Source: Agrobacterium salinitolerans (lineage in GTDB: Bacteria > Pseudomonadota > Alphaproteobacteria > Rhizobiales > Rhizobiaceae). Taken from it: DNA of 64,000 bases. The DNA lies in contig NZ_MRDH01000025.1 of the NCBI RefSeq assembly GCF_002008225.1, forward strand, positions 37,917 through 101,916. The letters run 5' to 3'. The position numbers were made by a program, and so were the translations under genes. Below, piece after piece: positions 38,997-48,733 of this stretch. The notes under the pieces are model-generated. The model was not told the origin of the DNA. It did not search any database and worked only from the letters and a program-made list of their open reading frames with translations. Every line of letters begins with the position of its first letter. Position 1 is the stretch's first letter.

Positions 38997-39962
38997 ATGA
39001 GCGTTCCCAAGTCCCATCCTTTTGATTTCGACCCGACCTATGGCATGCAGCGTGAACAGCTGCTGGCCATCACCCCGCCCGAGGCGCCACCCGGCTTCGA
39101 TGATTTCTGGAAAAAGCGCTATCGCCGCGCGCTCGCCACGGATCCCCGGCCGGTGCTGCGCAAGAGCAGGCTCAGCGACCCCCGCTGGCATGTCCTAGAT
39201 TTGACCTACACATCCACCGACGGTTTTCGCATCGGCGGGTGGCTGCTTTTGCCGCGCGAGGGACAGGTGCGTCGCGGCCTCGTTGTTGGCCATGGTTATG
39301 GCGGTCGCGAGGCTCCTGATTTTGACGTGCCCGTGGAAGAGACGGCCGTGTTGTTTCCCTGTTTTCGTGGGCTTTCGCTCAGCACCTGTCCGCCGATCTC
39401 GTCCGATCCGGCCCTACATGTCCTCTATAATATCGACAGGAAGGACGATTACGTCATCGGCGGCTGCGTTGACGATCTGTGGGTTGCCGTTTCCACGCTC
39501 ATAAGCCTTTATCCCTGGCTGGACGGGCAGGTGGGTTACAGCGGCATCAGTTTCGGCGGCGGCATCGGTGCCCTGGCCATTCCTTTCGACAAGCGCATTG
39601 ATCGTGGCCACCTTGTCGTGCCGACATTCGGCCACAGGCCGTTCTGGTTGACGTTACCGACCGTTGGCAGCGCGGATGCCGTCCAGGCCTATTCCAAGAC
39701 CCACGCCCATGTGCTCGAAACGCTGCGCCTGTTCGATGCCGCCTGTGCTGCCGCCCGCATAAAAGTCCCGATGCTGGTCGCGCCTGCGCTTTTCGATCCG
39801 GCAGTGGCGCCACCTTGCCAGTTCGCCGTGGCCAATGCTTTGCCAGAATCGAAATTTAATGAAATCTTCATCCTCGACGCCGGACATTTCGATTACCCTG
39901 ACAGCGCATCGCAAGATGCGGTCCATAAGGACAAGGTCAGACGGTTTTTCAAGGTGCCATGA
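38997..39962 (+). CDS. Acetyl xylan esterase (AXE1)-family alpha/beta hydrolase
   Basis: This 321-residue protein is of the AXE1/cephalosporin-C deacetylase family, which removes acetyl groups from sugars. The family signature appears in the N-terminal PPGFDDFWKKRY, the VVGHGYGGRE oxyanion segment, the FRGLSLS block, and the nucleophile elbow GYSGISFGGGIGALAI. The C-terminal His is in DAGHFDYPD. The start is uncertain: ATG 38997 gives the normal family length, while ATG 38955 or a TTG at 38892 would extend it. It overlaps the next gene by four bases. Confidence 0.82.
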   Translation: MSVPKSHPFDFDPTYGMQREQLLAITPPEAPPGFDDFWKKRYRRALATDPRPVLRKSRLSDPRWHVLDLTYTSTDGFRIGGWLLLPREGQVRRGLVVGHGYGGREAPDFDVPVEETAVLFPCFRGLSLSTCPPISSDPALHVLYNIDRKDDYVIGGCVDDLWVAVSTLISLYPWLDGQVGYSGISFGGGIGALAIPFDKRIDRGHLVVPTFGHRPFWLTLPTVGSADAVQAYSKTHAHVLETLRLFDAACAAARIKVPMLVAPALFDPAVAPPCQFAVANALPESKFNEIFILDAGHFDYPDSASQDAVHKDKVRRFFKVP

Positions 39963-40687
39963 AACGCGAATATTTCCGTTGGTATAGTCACAGGCTCCAT
40001 CGTGACATGGAGCTCCTGATATTCGGTCATGCCGGTGCGAAGGTGCTGATGTTTCCGACACGCGACGGGCGATTTTTCGAATATGAGGAACTGGGCCTTG
40101 TCGGCAGTCTCGCCGACAAGCTGGAGGCGGGCCACCTTCAGCTTTATTGCATAGAGGGGCTGGCCAGAGAGACCTTCTATGCGGCATGGCATCATCCCGC
40201 CGATCGCATTCGCCGCCATGCCGCTTTCGAAGAGTATATTCTGAACGAAGTGCTGCCGCTGATGTCAGAGAAAAATCCTCACGGCAGCACCATTGTGCAG
40301 GGTTGCAGTCTCGGTGCATTTCAAGCCGCCAGCCTCGTCTTTCGCCACCCGCATCTTTTTCGCAAGCTCGTCGCCTTTTCCGGTCGTTATGATCTGACGA
40401 TGAAGGTGGAATCCTTCGGCGATCTGTTAGACGGTTATTACGACGACGACGTCTATTTCCATACACCCAGCCACTTTCTTCCGGGCCTTGACTGCCCATG
40501 GCGGCTTGATCACCTGCGGCGTATCGACATGGTCTTCACCATCGGCGATGCCGACCCGTTTCTGGACAACAATCATCATCTGAGCCGTGTCCTGTCGGAT
40601 AAGCAGGTGGGGCATCGGATGCACGTCTGGGACGGCCGCGCCCACCGTGCGGGTGCGTGGCGCAAGATGGCCGCGCTTTATATTTGA
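39959..40687 (+). CDS. Esterase D-type alpha/beta hydrolase
   Basis: This is a 242-residue protein of the putative esterase family. It starts MKREYFRWYSHRLHRDMELL; the nucleophile elbow is VQGCSLGAFQAASL (Ser in GCSLG, near residue 119), the acid lies near VFTIGDADPFLDNN and the His in DGRAHRAGAW. The ATG lies within the end of the AXE1-family gene (ATGA), so the two hydrolases are made together. No signal peptide is seen. The substrate is unknown; acetylated or esterified carbohydrates are possible given the neighbour. Confidence 0.8.
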   Translation: MKREYFRWYSHRLHRDMELLIFGHAGAKVLMFPTRDGRFFEYEELGLVGSLADKLEAGHLQLYCIEGLARETFYAAWHHPADRIRRHAAFEEYILNEVLPLMSEKNPHGSTIVQGCSLGAFQAASLVFRHPHLFRKLVAFSGRYDLTMKVESFGDLLDGYYDDDVYFHTPSHFLPGLDCPWRLDHLRRIDMVFTIGDADPFLDNNHHLSRVLSDKQVGHRMHVWDGRAHRAGAWRKMAALYI

Positions 40688-40698
40688 GCCGCCCCATT

Positions 40699-40730
40699 AA
40701 AAAAGCCGGAGGTGTCTCCGGCTTTTTTGG
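40699..40730. terminator. Bidirectional rho-independent terminator
   Basis: A perfect 13-bp stem (AAAAAAGCCGGAG with CTCCGGCTTTTTT, loop GTGT) lies between the esterase gene and the convergent pgi gene. Confidence 0.93.
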
Positions 40731-40749
40731 ATCTTGGTCGTAACGAACC

Positions 40750-42375
40750 TCAGCCCGCCAGACCCGCCAGCGCCTTCACCAGTCCCTGCGTCGAGCTGTC
40801 ATGGCCCGCCGCACTTTCCTTGCCTTCGACGACGGGAAGCAGGCCGGTTGCCAATTCCTTGCCAAGCTCCACGCCCCATTGGTCGAAGGAGTTGATACGG
40901 AACAGCACGCCTTCGACGAAAACGCGGTGTTCGTAAAGCGCGATGAGGCGGCCAAGCGCAAAAGGCGTCAGCTCGTCGTAGACGAAGGTGATGGACGGGC
41001 GGTTGCCGGTGAAGACGCGGTGCGGCGCGATGAAATCGGCTTGGCTGTCTTCCATGCCCTTGGAGGTGAGCTGGGCTTTCGCTTCTGCAAGCGTACGGCC
41101 CTTCATCAGCGCTTCCGATTGCGCCAGGCAATTGGCGATGAGAAGCTGGTGCTGGTGGCGCAGTTCTGGCTCAAAACCATTGGCGGCAATCATGAATTCC
41201 GCCGGAATGACGCTCGTGCCCTGATGGATGAGCTGGTAAAAGGCGTGCTGACCGTTGGTGCCGGGCTCACCCCAGACGACCGGGCCGGACTGGCCTTCGA
41301 CGGGCGTGCCGTCGATGGTCACACCCTTGCCGTTCGACTCCATGTCGAGCTGCTGCAGATAGGCGGGGAAACGCGACAGCCGCTGGTCATAAGGCAGGAT
41401 TGCGCGTGTCGGATAATTCAGCACGTTACGGTTATAAAAACCGATGAGACCGAGCAGCATCGGCAGGTTTTCTCGGATCGGTGCCTCGCGGAAGTGCCTG
41501 TCCATGGCATGTGCACCATCCAGGAACTTGCCGAAATTATCCGGGCCGATGGCGATCATCAGCGGCAGGCCAATGGCCGACCAGATCGAATAACGTCCGC
41601 CCACCCAGTCCCAGAAACCGAAGATGCGGTCGCTTTCGATGCCGAAGGCGGCAACTTTTTCCAGCGCGGTGGAAACGGCGGCGAAGTGATGCTTGACGGC
41701 AGCCTCACCGAGCTTCTCGGCGATGAAGCGGCGCGCGGTGGCGGCGTTCGTCATCGTCTCGATGGTGGTGAAGGTCTTCGACGCCACGATGAAGAGCGAG
41801 GTCTCGGGGTCGATGAGCTTCAGCGTATCGGCAATATGCGCGCCATCGATGTTGGAAACGAAATGCGCGCGCGGGCCATCATGGAACGGTGCGAGCGCCA
41901 GCGTCGCCATGACCGGGCCGAGATCGGAGCCGCCGATGCCGATATTGATGACGTCGGTGATCTTTTTGCCGGTCGCACCCTTGAGGGAGCCGGAACGGAT
42001 CGCATCGGCAAACTTGCCCATGGCCGCCAGAACGGCGTTCACATCGGGCATCACGTCCTTGCCGTCCACGAGAACCGGCGTGTTGGAGCGATTGCGTAGC
42101 GCCGTATGCAGCACGGCGCGGTCTTCGGTGAAGTTGATCGCCTTGCCGGAGAACATTTCTTCGCGCTTGGCCTCGACGCCGCCTTCGCGCGCGAGCTGTT
42201 CGAGAAGTGTGATGATCTCCTCATTCACGGCGCATTTGGAGTAGTCCATCAACAGGTCATCGAATTTGGCGCTGAAACGGCTGAATCTCTTGTCGTCTGC
42301 CGCAAAGGCGGCGCGCAGATCGGTTGCGGCTGTGCTGCTCGCCGTTGCTTTCAGTTTTTCGATGGTGGCCTGCAT
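40750..42375 (-). CDS. pgi: Glucose-6-phosphate isomerase
   Basis: Pgi interconverts glucose 6-phosphate and fructose 6-phosphate. The 541-residue protein has [15 protein letters not shown] near residue 150, the signature [14 protein letters not shown] near 268, and the C-terminal motif [14 protein letters not shown]. The sequence is of the large proteobacterial class. It is followed by the shared terminator at 40699 and is read toward the two esterase genes. Confidence 0.97.
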   Translation of the reverse strand: MQATIEKLKATASSTAATDLRAAFAADDKRFSRFSAKFDDLLMDYSKCAVNEEIITLLEQLAREGGVEAKREEMFSGKAINFTEDRAVLHTALRNRSNTPVLVDGKDVMPDVNAVLAAMGKFADAIRSGSLKGATGKKITDVINIGIGGSDLGPVMATLALAPFHDGPRAHFVSNIDGAHIADTLKLIDPETSLFIVASKTFTTIETMTNAATARRFIAEKLGEAAVKHHFAAVSTALEKVAAFGIESDRIFGFWDWVGGRYSIWSAIGLPLMIAIGPDNFGKFLDGAHAMDRHFREAPIRENLPMLLGLIGFYNRNVLNYPTRAILPYDQRLSRFPAYLQQLDMESNGKGVTIDGTPVEGQSGPVVWGEPGTNGQHAFYQLIHQGTSVIPAEFMIAANGFEPELRHQHQLLIANCLAQSEALMKGRTLAEAKAQLTSKGMEDSQADFIAPHRVFTGNRPSITFVYDELTPFALGRLIALYEHRVFVEGVLFRINSFDQWGVELGKELATGLLPVVEGKESAAGHDSSTQGLVKALAGLAG

Positions 42376-42467
42376 CTTGTGCTCCTCGGCTTCCGTGGAA
42401 GGATGAGGAAACTATTCTTTTTCAGGCGGCCAAATCAAGGCGACTTTGATAAAAGAAAAGGGCCGGG

Positions 42468-42496
42468 ACGAAAGAAAGAGCCGGTCGTCCGGCTCT
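42468..42496 (-). terminator. Terminator of fadD
   Basis: On the minus strand AGAGCCGG-ACGA-CCGGCTCT forms a hairpin followed by TTCTTTC, 19 bases after the fadD stop. Confidence 0.8.
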
Positions 42497-42514
42497 CCCC
42501 ATTGCGCGTGACAA

Positions 42515-44227
42515 TCAGTTCAGATTGCGCAATTCGCGCCGCAAGATTTTGCCGACATTCGATTTCGGCAACTCGGTGCGGAACTCGATGATTTTCGGCC
42601 TTTTGTAATTCGTCAGGCTCTTGGCGCAGAAGGCCTTGAGCTCCGCTTCCGTGAGCGACTGGTCCTTCTTGACGACGAAAAGCTTGACGGTTTCGCCGGA
42701 ATGTTCATCCGGAACACCGATGGCGGCGCATTCCAGCACGCCCGGATGGCTGGCGGCCACTTCCTCTACTTCGTTCGGATAGACGTTGAAACCGGAAACG
42801 AGGATCATGTCCTTCTTGCGGTCGACGATCTTGGTGTAACCGCGCTCGTCCATGAAGCCCATGTCGCCGGAACGGAAGAAGCCGTCCGCCGTCATGGCTT
42901 TCGCGGTTTCATCCGGCCTCTGCCAATAGCCGGCCATGACCTGCGGGCCGCGAATGCAGATCTCGCCGACTTCACCTGTTGGCAGGCTCTTGCCGTCCTC
43001 GTCGCGAATATCGATTTCCGTAGAGGAGATGGGCAGGCCGATGGTGCCGCTGAATTCCGTGGAGTCGAGACGATTGACCGTTGCAACGGGTGATGTCTCG
43101 GAGAGGCCGTAACCCTCGGCAATCGGGCAGCCGACGATGGAAAGCCAGCGTTCCGCGACAGGCCTCTGCACGGCCATGCCGCCACCGAGAACCAGAATGA
43201 GCGATGACAGATCGAGTTTGCGGAAATCCTCATTGTTCATCAGCGCGTTGAAAAGCGTGTTGATGCCGGGGAAAATATGCGGCTGATAATGCGTCAGTTC
43301 CTTCACGAAGCCGGGAATGTCGCGTGGATTGGCGATCAGCAGATTGTGGCCGCCGAGCGCAATGCCCATCAGCGAATTCACCGTCAATGCGAAGATGTGA
43401 CAGAGCGGCAGCGCGCAGATGAAGTTCAGAACATCAGGGCGGTCCTTTCGGCCGTTGAAGGCGGCGTCCAGCCACAGGCTGATCTGAAGCTTGTTGGCCA
43501 GAAGGTTGGCATGGGTGAGAACCGCACCCTTTGAGACGCCCGTCGTTCCACCGGTATATTGCAGGAAGGCGATGTCCTGTGCCGTGAGGCTGACCGGCTT
43601 CAAGGAAAATCCCTGGCCTTCCTTCAGCATGGCCTTGAAGCTGATCGAGCCGGGAATGGCGTAGGCGGGCACCAGCTTCTTGACCTTGCGAACCACCAGG
43701 TTGACGATATGTCCCTTGAAGCCGAGCAGATCGCCCATCGCGGCGACGACCACATGCCGCACCGCGGTTTTTGGTACCGCCTGCTGCGCCACATGGGCGA
43801 AGTTTTCCAGCACGAACAGGGCTTTCGCGCCGGAATCTTTCAGCTGGTGTTCCAGTTCGCGCGGGGTATAGAGCGGGTTGACATTGACCACGACCATGCC
43901 CGCCCGTAGAATTCCATAAACCGCGACGGGATTTTGCAGGATATTCGGCATCATCACGGCAACCCGGTCGCCTTTTTCCAACCCTCTGGACTGCAGCCAG
44001 GCAGCGACCGCGCGGGTCTCGGCGTCCAGTTCCCGATAGGTCAGGGACTTTCCCATGCTGGAAAAGGCCTTGCGATCGGCAAATTGCTTGCAACTCTTTT
44101 CGAGAAGGTCGACGAGCGAGGCATTTGTCGAGGCGGGGATCTCTGAAGGCACGCCCGGCGGATAGGATGCCAGCCAGCGTTTGGTAACACCGACATTTTC
44201 CGGATGTCCCAGGGACAATTCACTCAT
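42515..44227 (-). CDS. fadD: Long-chain fatty-acid-CoA ligase
   Basis: The enzyme activates fatty acids to acyl-CoA with ATP. The 570-residue protein has the AMP-binding signature LQYTGGTTGVSKGAVLTHAN, the adenylate motif GYGLSETSP, the TGEVGEICIRGPQ block, and the fatty-acyl signature with DGFFRSGDMGFMDERGY and the C-terminal DRKKDMILVSGFNVYP. The start at 44227 (MSELSLGHPE) follows GGGAGGAGCAGC; the frame is open upstream to 44440 but without a site. The preceding spacer has an operator-like repeat at 44455. Confidence 0.93.
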   Translation of the reverse strand: MSELSLGHPENVGVTKRWLASYPPGVPSEIPASTNASLVDLLEKSCKQFADRKAFSSMGKSLTYRELDAETRAVAAWLQSRGLEKGDRVAVMMPNILQNPVAVYGILRAGMVVVNVNPLYTPRELEHQLKDSGAKALFVLENFAHVAQQAVPKTAVRHVVVAAMGDLLGFKGHIVNLVVRKVKKLVPAYAIPGSISFKAMLKEGQGFSLKPVSLTAQDIAFLQYTGGTTGVSKGAVLTHANLLANKLQISLWLDAAFNGRKDRPDVLNFICALPLCHIFALTVNSLMGIALGGHNLLIANPRDIPGFVKELTHYQPHIFPGINTLFNALMNNEDFRKLDLSSLILVLGGGMAVQRPVAERWLSIVGCPIAEGYGLSETSPVATVNRLDSTEFSGTIGLPISSTEIDIRDEDGKSLPTGEVGEICIRGPQVMAGYWQRPDETAKAMTADGFFRSGDMGFMDERGYTKIVDRKKDMILVSGFNVYPNEVEEVAASHPGVLECAAIGVPDEHSGETVKLFVVKKDQSLTEAELKAFCAKSLTNYKRPKIIEFRTELPKSNVGKILRRELRNLN

Positions 44228-44454
44228 GCTGCTCCTCCCAGAGTCTCTGTCGCGCCGCGCGTTCGATGAACCGCGAAGAGGCGCTTTGTGCTGCCTGACA
44301 TTCACGAAGCGCCCGCATTCAGGCGGCCCAATCAGCCTGATTGAGGGAACCCCGTGTGGCGTTACCGGATCGACCGCTCCTCTCGCTCCCCGGTGACGAA
44401 TGATAGACGCGTAATCCCTTAACGTCCATCTTGTTGGCAAAGCTTATTTAACTC

Positions 44455-44469
44455 TAACGTAAACGTCAA
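44455..44469 (-). promoter_or_regulatory. Operator-like ACGT repeat before fadD
   Basis: On the minus strand this reads TTGACGTTTACGTTA: two ACGT units two bases apart, with TTGACG possibly serving as the -35 box of fadD. TAAGCT follows at 17-base spacing. The form resembles sites for regulators of fatty-acid or branched-chain acid degradation (LiuR/PsrA-like), an inference from pattern alone. Confidence 0.4.
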
Positions 44470-44539
44470 TATTGCTGCCGCACATTGCGCCAATCCATGA
44501 GGAGAAACGCATTTCGCCAGGCTTTTTTGACTTTAATCC

Positions 44540-44554
44540 TGATTTGAGCGATCA
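44540..44554 (+). promoter_or_regulatory. RirA-type iron-responsive operator before the ABC ATPase
   Basis: TGA-TTTGAGCGA-TCA fits the iron-responsive operator TGA-N9-TCA bound by RirA in rhizobia. It ends 31 bases before the start of the ferric ABC ATPase gene. Confidence 0.72.
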
Positions 44555-44585
44555 ACATAATTCGCAAAGCAGGGCAGGATTGGAA

Positions 44586-45641
44586 ATGGCAGGCAGAGTA
44601 GCGCTGGAACTGAAATCGGTCGGGAAGAGATTCGGCGATACGGATGTGCTGTCCGATATCGATCTTTCCGTCGAACGCGGCGAAATCATTTGCCTGGTGG
44701 GGCGCTCCGGCTGTGGAAAATCGACCTTGCTGCGCATCGTGGCGGGTGTGGAGACATCAGACCATGGCAGCGTTTCCCTGAACGGCGCTGTCGTTGCCGG
44801 TCCCGCTGTTTTCGTGGAGCCAGAAAAGCGCAATATCGGTTTCGTCTTTCAGGACTATGCGTTGTTCCCGCATCTGACCGTGGAACAGAATGTCATGTTC
44901 GGTCTACGGTCGCTGCCGAAGGCGGAGGCGCGTCGTCGTGCTGCGGAAATGATCGAACATGTTCACCTGCAGGAACTGGCGAAACGTTATCCGCATACGC
45001 TGTCGGGCGGGGAGCAGCAGCGTGTGGCTCTTGCCCGCGCGCTTGCCCCGCAGCCGGGCCTACTTCTGATGGACGAACCCTTTTCCAATCTGGACAGGGG
45101 ACTGCGAGACAGTGTGCGTGAGGAAACGCTCGGGCTCCTGCGGCAGCTGGGCACCACGGCGATCATGGTCACCCATGATCCGGAAGAAGCGCTTTCCGCA
45201 GGCGACCGTGTGGTTCTGATGCAGCAAGGTCGCATCGTGCAGAGCGGCACGGGTTACGAAATCCACGATCATCCCAAAACCCGTTATGCCGCCGATTTTT
45301 TCTGCGCCTTCAACAAGATCGAGGGCCGGATGAGACAGGGCCGCGTCGAAACGCCGCTCGGGCTTCTGGGCGATGCGTCCGATCTGCCTGACGGTCTCGC
45401 CGCCGTTGCCTATGTTCGCCCAAATGCGATTTCGATCATCGAGGACGGTGCGGCGAAAGAAGGAATTGCCGGCGAAATATCGAGCCGTGTCTTCCTCGGG
45501 GAGATCGAGCAGCTTGGCATAGCCGTGCCCGGACTTTCGGCAGATCTGCGTGTGAGGACGATGCAGCGCACACCCACCCGGACCAAGACGGTGCGCTTCG
45601 GTATCGATCCCAAGGGAGTGTTGATATTTACTGGAGGTTGA
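44586..45641 (+). CDS. fbpC: Ferric iron ABC transporter ATP-binding protein
   Basis: This is the ATPase of a FbpABC-type iron importer, 351 residues. Walker A is GRSGCGKST, the signature TLSGGEQQRVALARALA, Walker B LLLMDEPFSNLD and the H-loop MVTHDPEEAL. A C-terminal TOBE-like domain with a FbpC regulatory appearance follows. The start at 44586 lies after AGGATTGGA; upstream codons include the operator and are rejected. It is separated by 148 bases from the binding-protein gene, which has its own operator. Substrate is inferred from the FbpA-like neighbour. Confidence 0.88.
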   Translation: MAGRVALELKSVGKRFGDTDVLSDIDLSVERGEIICLVGRSGCGKSTLLRIVAGVETSDHGSVSLNGAVVAGPAVFVEPEKRNIGFVFQDYALFPHLTVEQNVMFGLRSLPKAEARRRAAEMIEHVHLQELAKRYPHTLSGGEQQRVALARALAPQPGLLLMDEPFSNLDRGLRDSVREETLGLLRQLGTTAIMVTHDPEEALSAGDRVVLMQQGRIVQSGTGYEIHDHPKTRYAADFFCAFNKIEGRMRQGRVETPLGLLGDASDLPDGLAAVAYVRPNAISIIEDGAAKEGIAGEISSRVFLGEIEQLGIAVPGLSADLRVRTMQRTPTRTKTVRFGIDPKGVLIFTGG

Positions 45642-45723
45642 GTGAGCGGATTTGCATGCTTATTCTCGCTCCATTTTCAACTCTTGGTGATCGACTCCGC
45701 CTTGAAACCAGAGAAATAAAACT

Positions 45724-45738
45724 TGATTTGGTGCGTCA
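45724..45738 (+). promoter_or_regulatory. RirA-type iron-responsive operator before fbpA
   Basis: TGA-TTTGGTGCG-TCA fits TGA-N9-TCA and lies 51 bases before the binding-protein start. Confidence 0.75.
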
Positions 45739-45789
45739 TGTATGATGTCTGCTCCTCCATATTGCCGCTATCGCAGAGGGAGACAAAAC

Positions 45790-46806
45790 ATGACGAAATT
45801 TACGAGATTTGCCCTGCTTGCCAGCACGGTTGCCTTTGCGGCCGGAACGGCCAGCGCTGCTGAACTCAACATTTATACCACCCGCGAACCGGGCCTGATC
45901 CAGCCGCTGCTCGACTCTTTCACTGCCTCGAGCGGCGTCAAGGTCAATACCGTGTTCCTGAAGGATGGTCTTGCCGAGCGCGTTCTGAGCGAGGGCGCAA
46001 GCTCGCCTGCCGACGTTCTGATGACGGTGGATGCCGGTAATCTCGTTGATCTCGCCGAAAAGGGTGTCACCCAGGCGGTCGAATCCGAGACCCTGACCAA
46101 GGCTGTTCCCGCTGAGCTTCGCGATGCCAAGGGTCACTGGTTCGCGCTGTCCATGCGCGCCCGTGTTCTCTACGCAGCGAAGGATCTCGATCTCGCCGCC
46201 TTCAACTATGAAGATCTGGCGGATGCGAAGTGGAAGGGCAAGGTCTGCATTCGCGCCGGCCAGCATCCCTATAACACGGCGCTGTTTGCCGATTACATTG
46301 CCCATTACGGCGCTGCGGACACCGAGAAGTGGCTCGCCGGCGTCAAGGAAAACCTGGCCCGCAAGGCCGGCGGCGGCGACCGTGACGTTGCCAAGGACAT
46401 TCTCGGCGGCATTTGCGATATCGGCATTGCCAACTCCTATTATGTCGGCCTGATGCGCTCGGGCAAGGGCGGCGAGGAGCAGGTGAAGTGGGGCGATGCC
46501 ATCAAGGTGGTTCTGCCGACCTTCAAAAATGGCGGCACGCAGGTCAATATCAGCGGCGCAGCCGTGGCCAAGAACGCTCCGAACAAGGCGGAAGCCGTCA
46601 AGCTTCTGGAATATCTCGTCTCCGACGAAGCCCAGAAGATTTATGCTGAAGCCAACTACGAATATCCGGTCAAGCAGGGCGCGGCTCTCAACGAGATCAT
46701 CGCTTCGTTCGGCACGCTGAAGATCGACAACAAGCCGCTCACGGAAATCGTCTCGCATCGCAAGCAGGCGAGCGAGCTGGTCGACAAGGTCGGTTTCGAC
46801 AAGTAA
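45790..46806 (+). CDS. fbpA: Ferric iron-binding periplasmic protein
   Basis: This 338-residue periplasmic receptor for Fe(III) has a signal peptide (MTKFTRFALLASTVAFAAGT, cleavage after ASA) and then ELNIYTTREPGLIQPLL, the start of the FbpA/FutA fold. The paired tyrosines that bind iron in this family appear in GIANSYYVGLM near residue 218, with SMRARVLYAAKD earlier. The start at 45790 follows GAGGGAGAC; the frame is open from 45742 but those codons precede the site. The permease gene follows. Confidence 0.93.
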   Translation: MTKFTRFALLASTVAFAAGTASAAELNIYTTREPGLIQPLLDSFTASSGVKVNTVFLKDGLAERVLSEGASSPADVLMTVDAGNLVDLAEKGVTQAVESETLTKAVPAELRDAKGHWFALSMRARVLYAAKDLDLAAFNYEDLADAKWKGKVCIRAGQHPYNTALFADYIAHYGAADTEKWLAGVKENLARKAGGGDRDVAKDILGGICDIGIANSYYVGLMRSGKGGEEQVKWGDAIKVVLPTFKNGGTQVNISGAAVAKNAPNKAEAVKLLEYLVSDEAQKIYAEANYEYPVKQGAALNEIIASFGTLKIDNKPLTEIVSHRKQASELVDKVGFDK

Positions 46807-46878
46807 GGCCAGTCGACGATAACAATGTGGAAGGCGTTCGCACCCGCGGACGCCTTTCCGCGTATTTTCCAGAAGCAC

Positions 46879-48555
46879 ATGAATCCAGACGCCATCCAGC
46901 CATTGCCCCCCCCGGCGAGAGCCAGGTTTTCCTCCACCTTCTGGTGGCTGGGCCTTTCTTTGCTCGCGGTTTGTGGCGCCATGGTGCCGGTTCTGGCGCT
47001 TGTTTCGCAGGCGGTGCAGGGCTCAGACGGTCTGTGGGCGCATCTCGGCTCGACCGTGCTCTGGACGGCGCTTCCGGATACGGCGATCCTTCTCGCCGGG
47101 GTCGGGCTGCTGGCCGGTGTCGTCGGAACCTATGCCGCCTGGCTGGTCACCGCTTATGATTTTCCCGGCCGCAAAATATTGGAATGGGCGCTGCTGCTGC
47201 CGCTGGCCATGCCCACCTATATCGTCGCTTACGCCTATCTGGATATTCTGCATCCGATAGGACCGGTGCAGGGTGCGATCCGCTGGCTGCTCGGTTATTC
47301 CAGCCCGCGTGAGTTCCGTCTGCCGGACATAAGGTCCATGACGGGCTGCATCGTCCTTCTCGGTTTCGTGCTGTTTCCCTATGTCTATATTCCCGTGCGC
47401 GCCATGTTCCTGACGCAGGCGGGAAACCTGCTGGAAGCGGCGCGAACGCTCGGCGTTTCCAGACGCGCGGCCTTCTTCAAGGTGGCAGTGCCGCTGGCGC
47501 GACCAGCGATTGCGGTCGGCATCAGTCTTGCGCTGATGGAAGCGCTGAATGATATAGGCGCTTCGGAGTTCCTTGGCGTCCGCACTCTCACCGTTTCCGT
47601 CTACACCACCTGGGTCACGAAATCGGACCTGCCGGGTGCGGCGCAGATCGCGCTATCCATGTTGTTCATCGTTGTTGCCCTCGTGGCGCTGGAGCGCTGG
47701 GCGCGGCGCAGGCAGCGTTATGCGGTTTCGGCGCAGAAAAACAGGGAACTGGAGCCGCTGCGGTTGACCGGCCTGAAGGGCTGGGCGGCCTTTGCGCTTG
47801 GCAGCCTGCCGGTCCTGATCGGCTTCGTGGCGCCGGCGAGCTATCTCGTCATCGAGGCATGGAAGCGGTTCCGCTTCAGCGGCCTGTCGGCGCGCTTTGC
47901 CGACGAGGCCGCGAACACCATCCTCTTTGCCGGGCTGGCGACGGCGATCACCCTTATCCTCGGGCTCGCGGTTGCTTACGCAATGCGGCTTGCACCGGGA
48001 CGTCTCGCGCGCTGGTCCTATCGCCTTTCGACGGTTGGATATGCGGCCCCGGGCACGGTCATCGCCATCGGCGTGCTGATCGCGCTTGGCGGTTTCGACC
48101 GTTTTGTAGATCAGACCATGCGTGACTGGTTCGGCATTTCTACCGGCCTTATCTTCATCGGCAGTGGTGCGGCCCTCATCTATGCCTATTGCGCCCGTTT
48201 CCTTACCATTGCCGCTGGTGGTGTCGATGCGGGGCTCAGCCGCATCCCGCAATCCTTCGATCACGCCTCGCGCACGCTTGGGCGTTCCGCGACCCAGACC
48301 TTCCGCCAGATTCATCTGCCGCTTTCCAAGGCTTCGCTGGCGGCGGCGGCACTGCTGATCTTCGTCGATTGCGTCAAGGAACTTCCCGCCACGCTTCTCC
48401 TTCGCCCGCTTAATTTCGAAACCTTCGCCACCCATCTTTATGGTGAAGCGGCACGCGGCACCTATGAGGAGGCGTCTATCGCAGCTCTGGCGATTGTCGT
48501 CATCGGCATGCTCCCTGTGGTGCTGCTAGCGAGGATCGGCCGACGCAAGGGCTGA
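46879..48555 (+). CDS. fbpB: Ferric iron ABC transporter permease, fused two-domain
   Basis: This 558-residue permease carries two permease domains in one chain, as usual for FbpB-type proteins, giving about 12 helices. The two EAA-like loops read NLLEAARTLGVSRRAAFFK (near residue 190) and HASRTLGRSATQTFRQIHLP (near 470). It is 72 bases after fbpA. The frame is open to an ATG at 46825; the start at 46879 (MNPDAIQ) is chosen on family length but neither has a strong ribosome-binding site. Confidence 0.9.
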   Translation: MNPDAIQPLPPPARARFSSTFWWLGLSLLAVCGAMVPVLALVSQAVQGSDGLWAHLGSTVLWTALPDTAILLAGVGLLAGVVGTYAAWLVTAYDFPGRKILEWALLLPLAMPTYIVAYAYLDILHPIGPVQGAIRWLLGYSSPREFRLPDIRSMTGCIVLLGFVLFPYVYIPVRAMFLTQAGNLLEAARTLGVSRRAAFFKVAVPLARPAIAVGISLALMEALNDIGASEFLGVRTLTVSVYTTWVTKSDLPGAAQIALSMLFIVVALVALERWARRRQRYAVSAQKNRELEPLRLTGLKGWAAFALGSLPVLIGFVAPASYLVIEAWKRFRFSGLSARFADEAANTILFAGLATAITLILGLAVAYAMRLAPGRLARWSYRLSTVGYAAPGTVIAIGVLIALGGFDRFVDQTMRDWFGISTGLIFIGSGAALIYAYCARFLTIAAGGVDAGLSRIPQSFDHASRTLGRSATQTFRQIHLPLSKASLAAAALLIFVDCVKELPATLLLRPLNFETFATHLYGEAARGTYEEASIAALAIVVIGMLPVVLLARIGRRKG

Positions 48556-48653
48556 TTCCATGTCCGCCCTCACAAATGGCGGGTCTGAAACTGTGTGAGA
48601 AGCCAATAAGCTTCAAATCAGCCCCGAAAACGACAAGCATCCCGCCTTAATCC

Positions 48654-48668
48654 TGATGTAAACACTCA
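48654..48668 (+). promoter_or_regulatory. RirA-type iron-responsive operator before the siderophore receptor
   Basis: TGA-TGTAAACAC-TCA fits TGA-N9-TCA and ends 65 bases before the receptor start. Confidence 0.74.
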
Positions 48669-48733
48669 TCTTCATTGAGGCGCTGCGGCCTGTCGGATAT
48701 GACACCGGCTGCGATCTGTTTCGGGGCATATCT

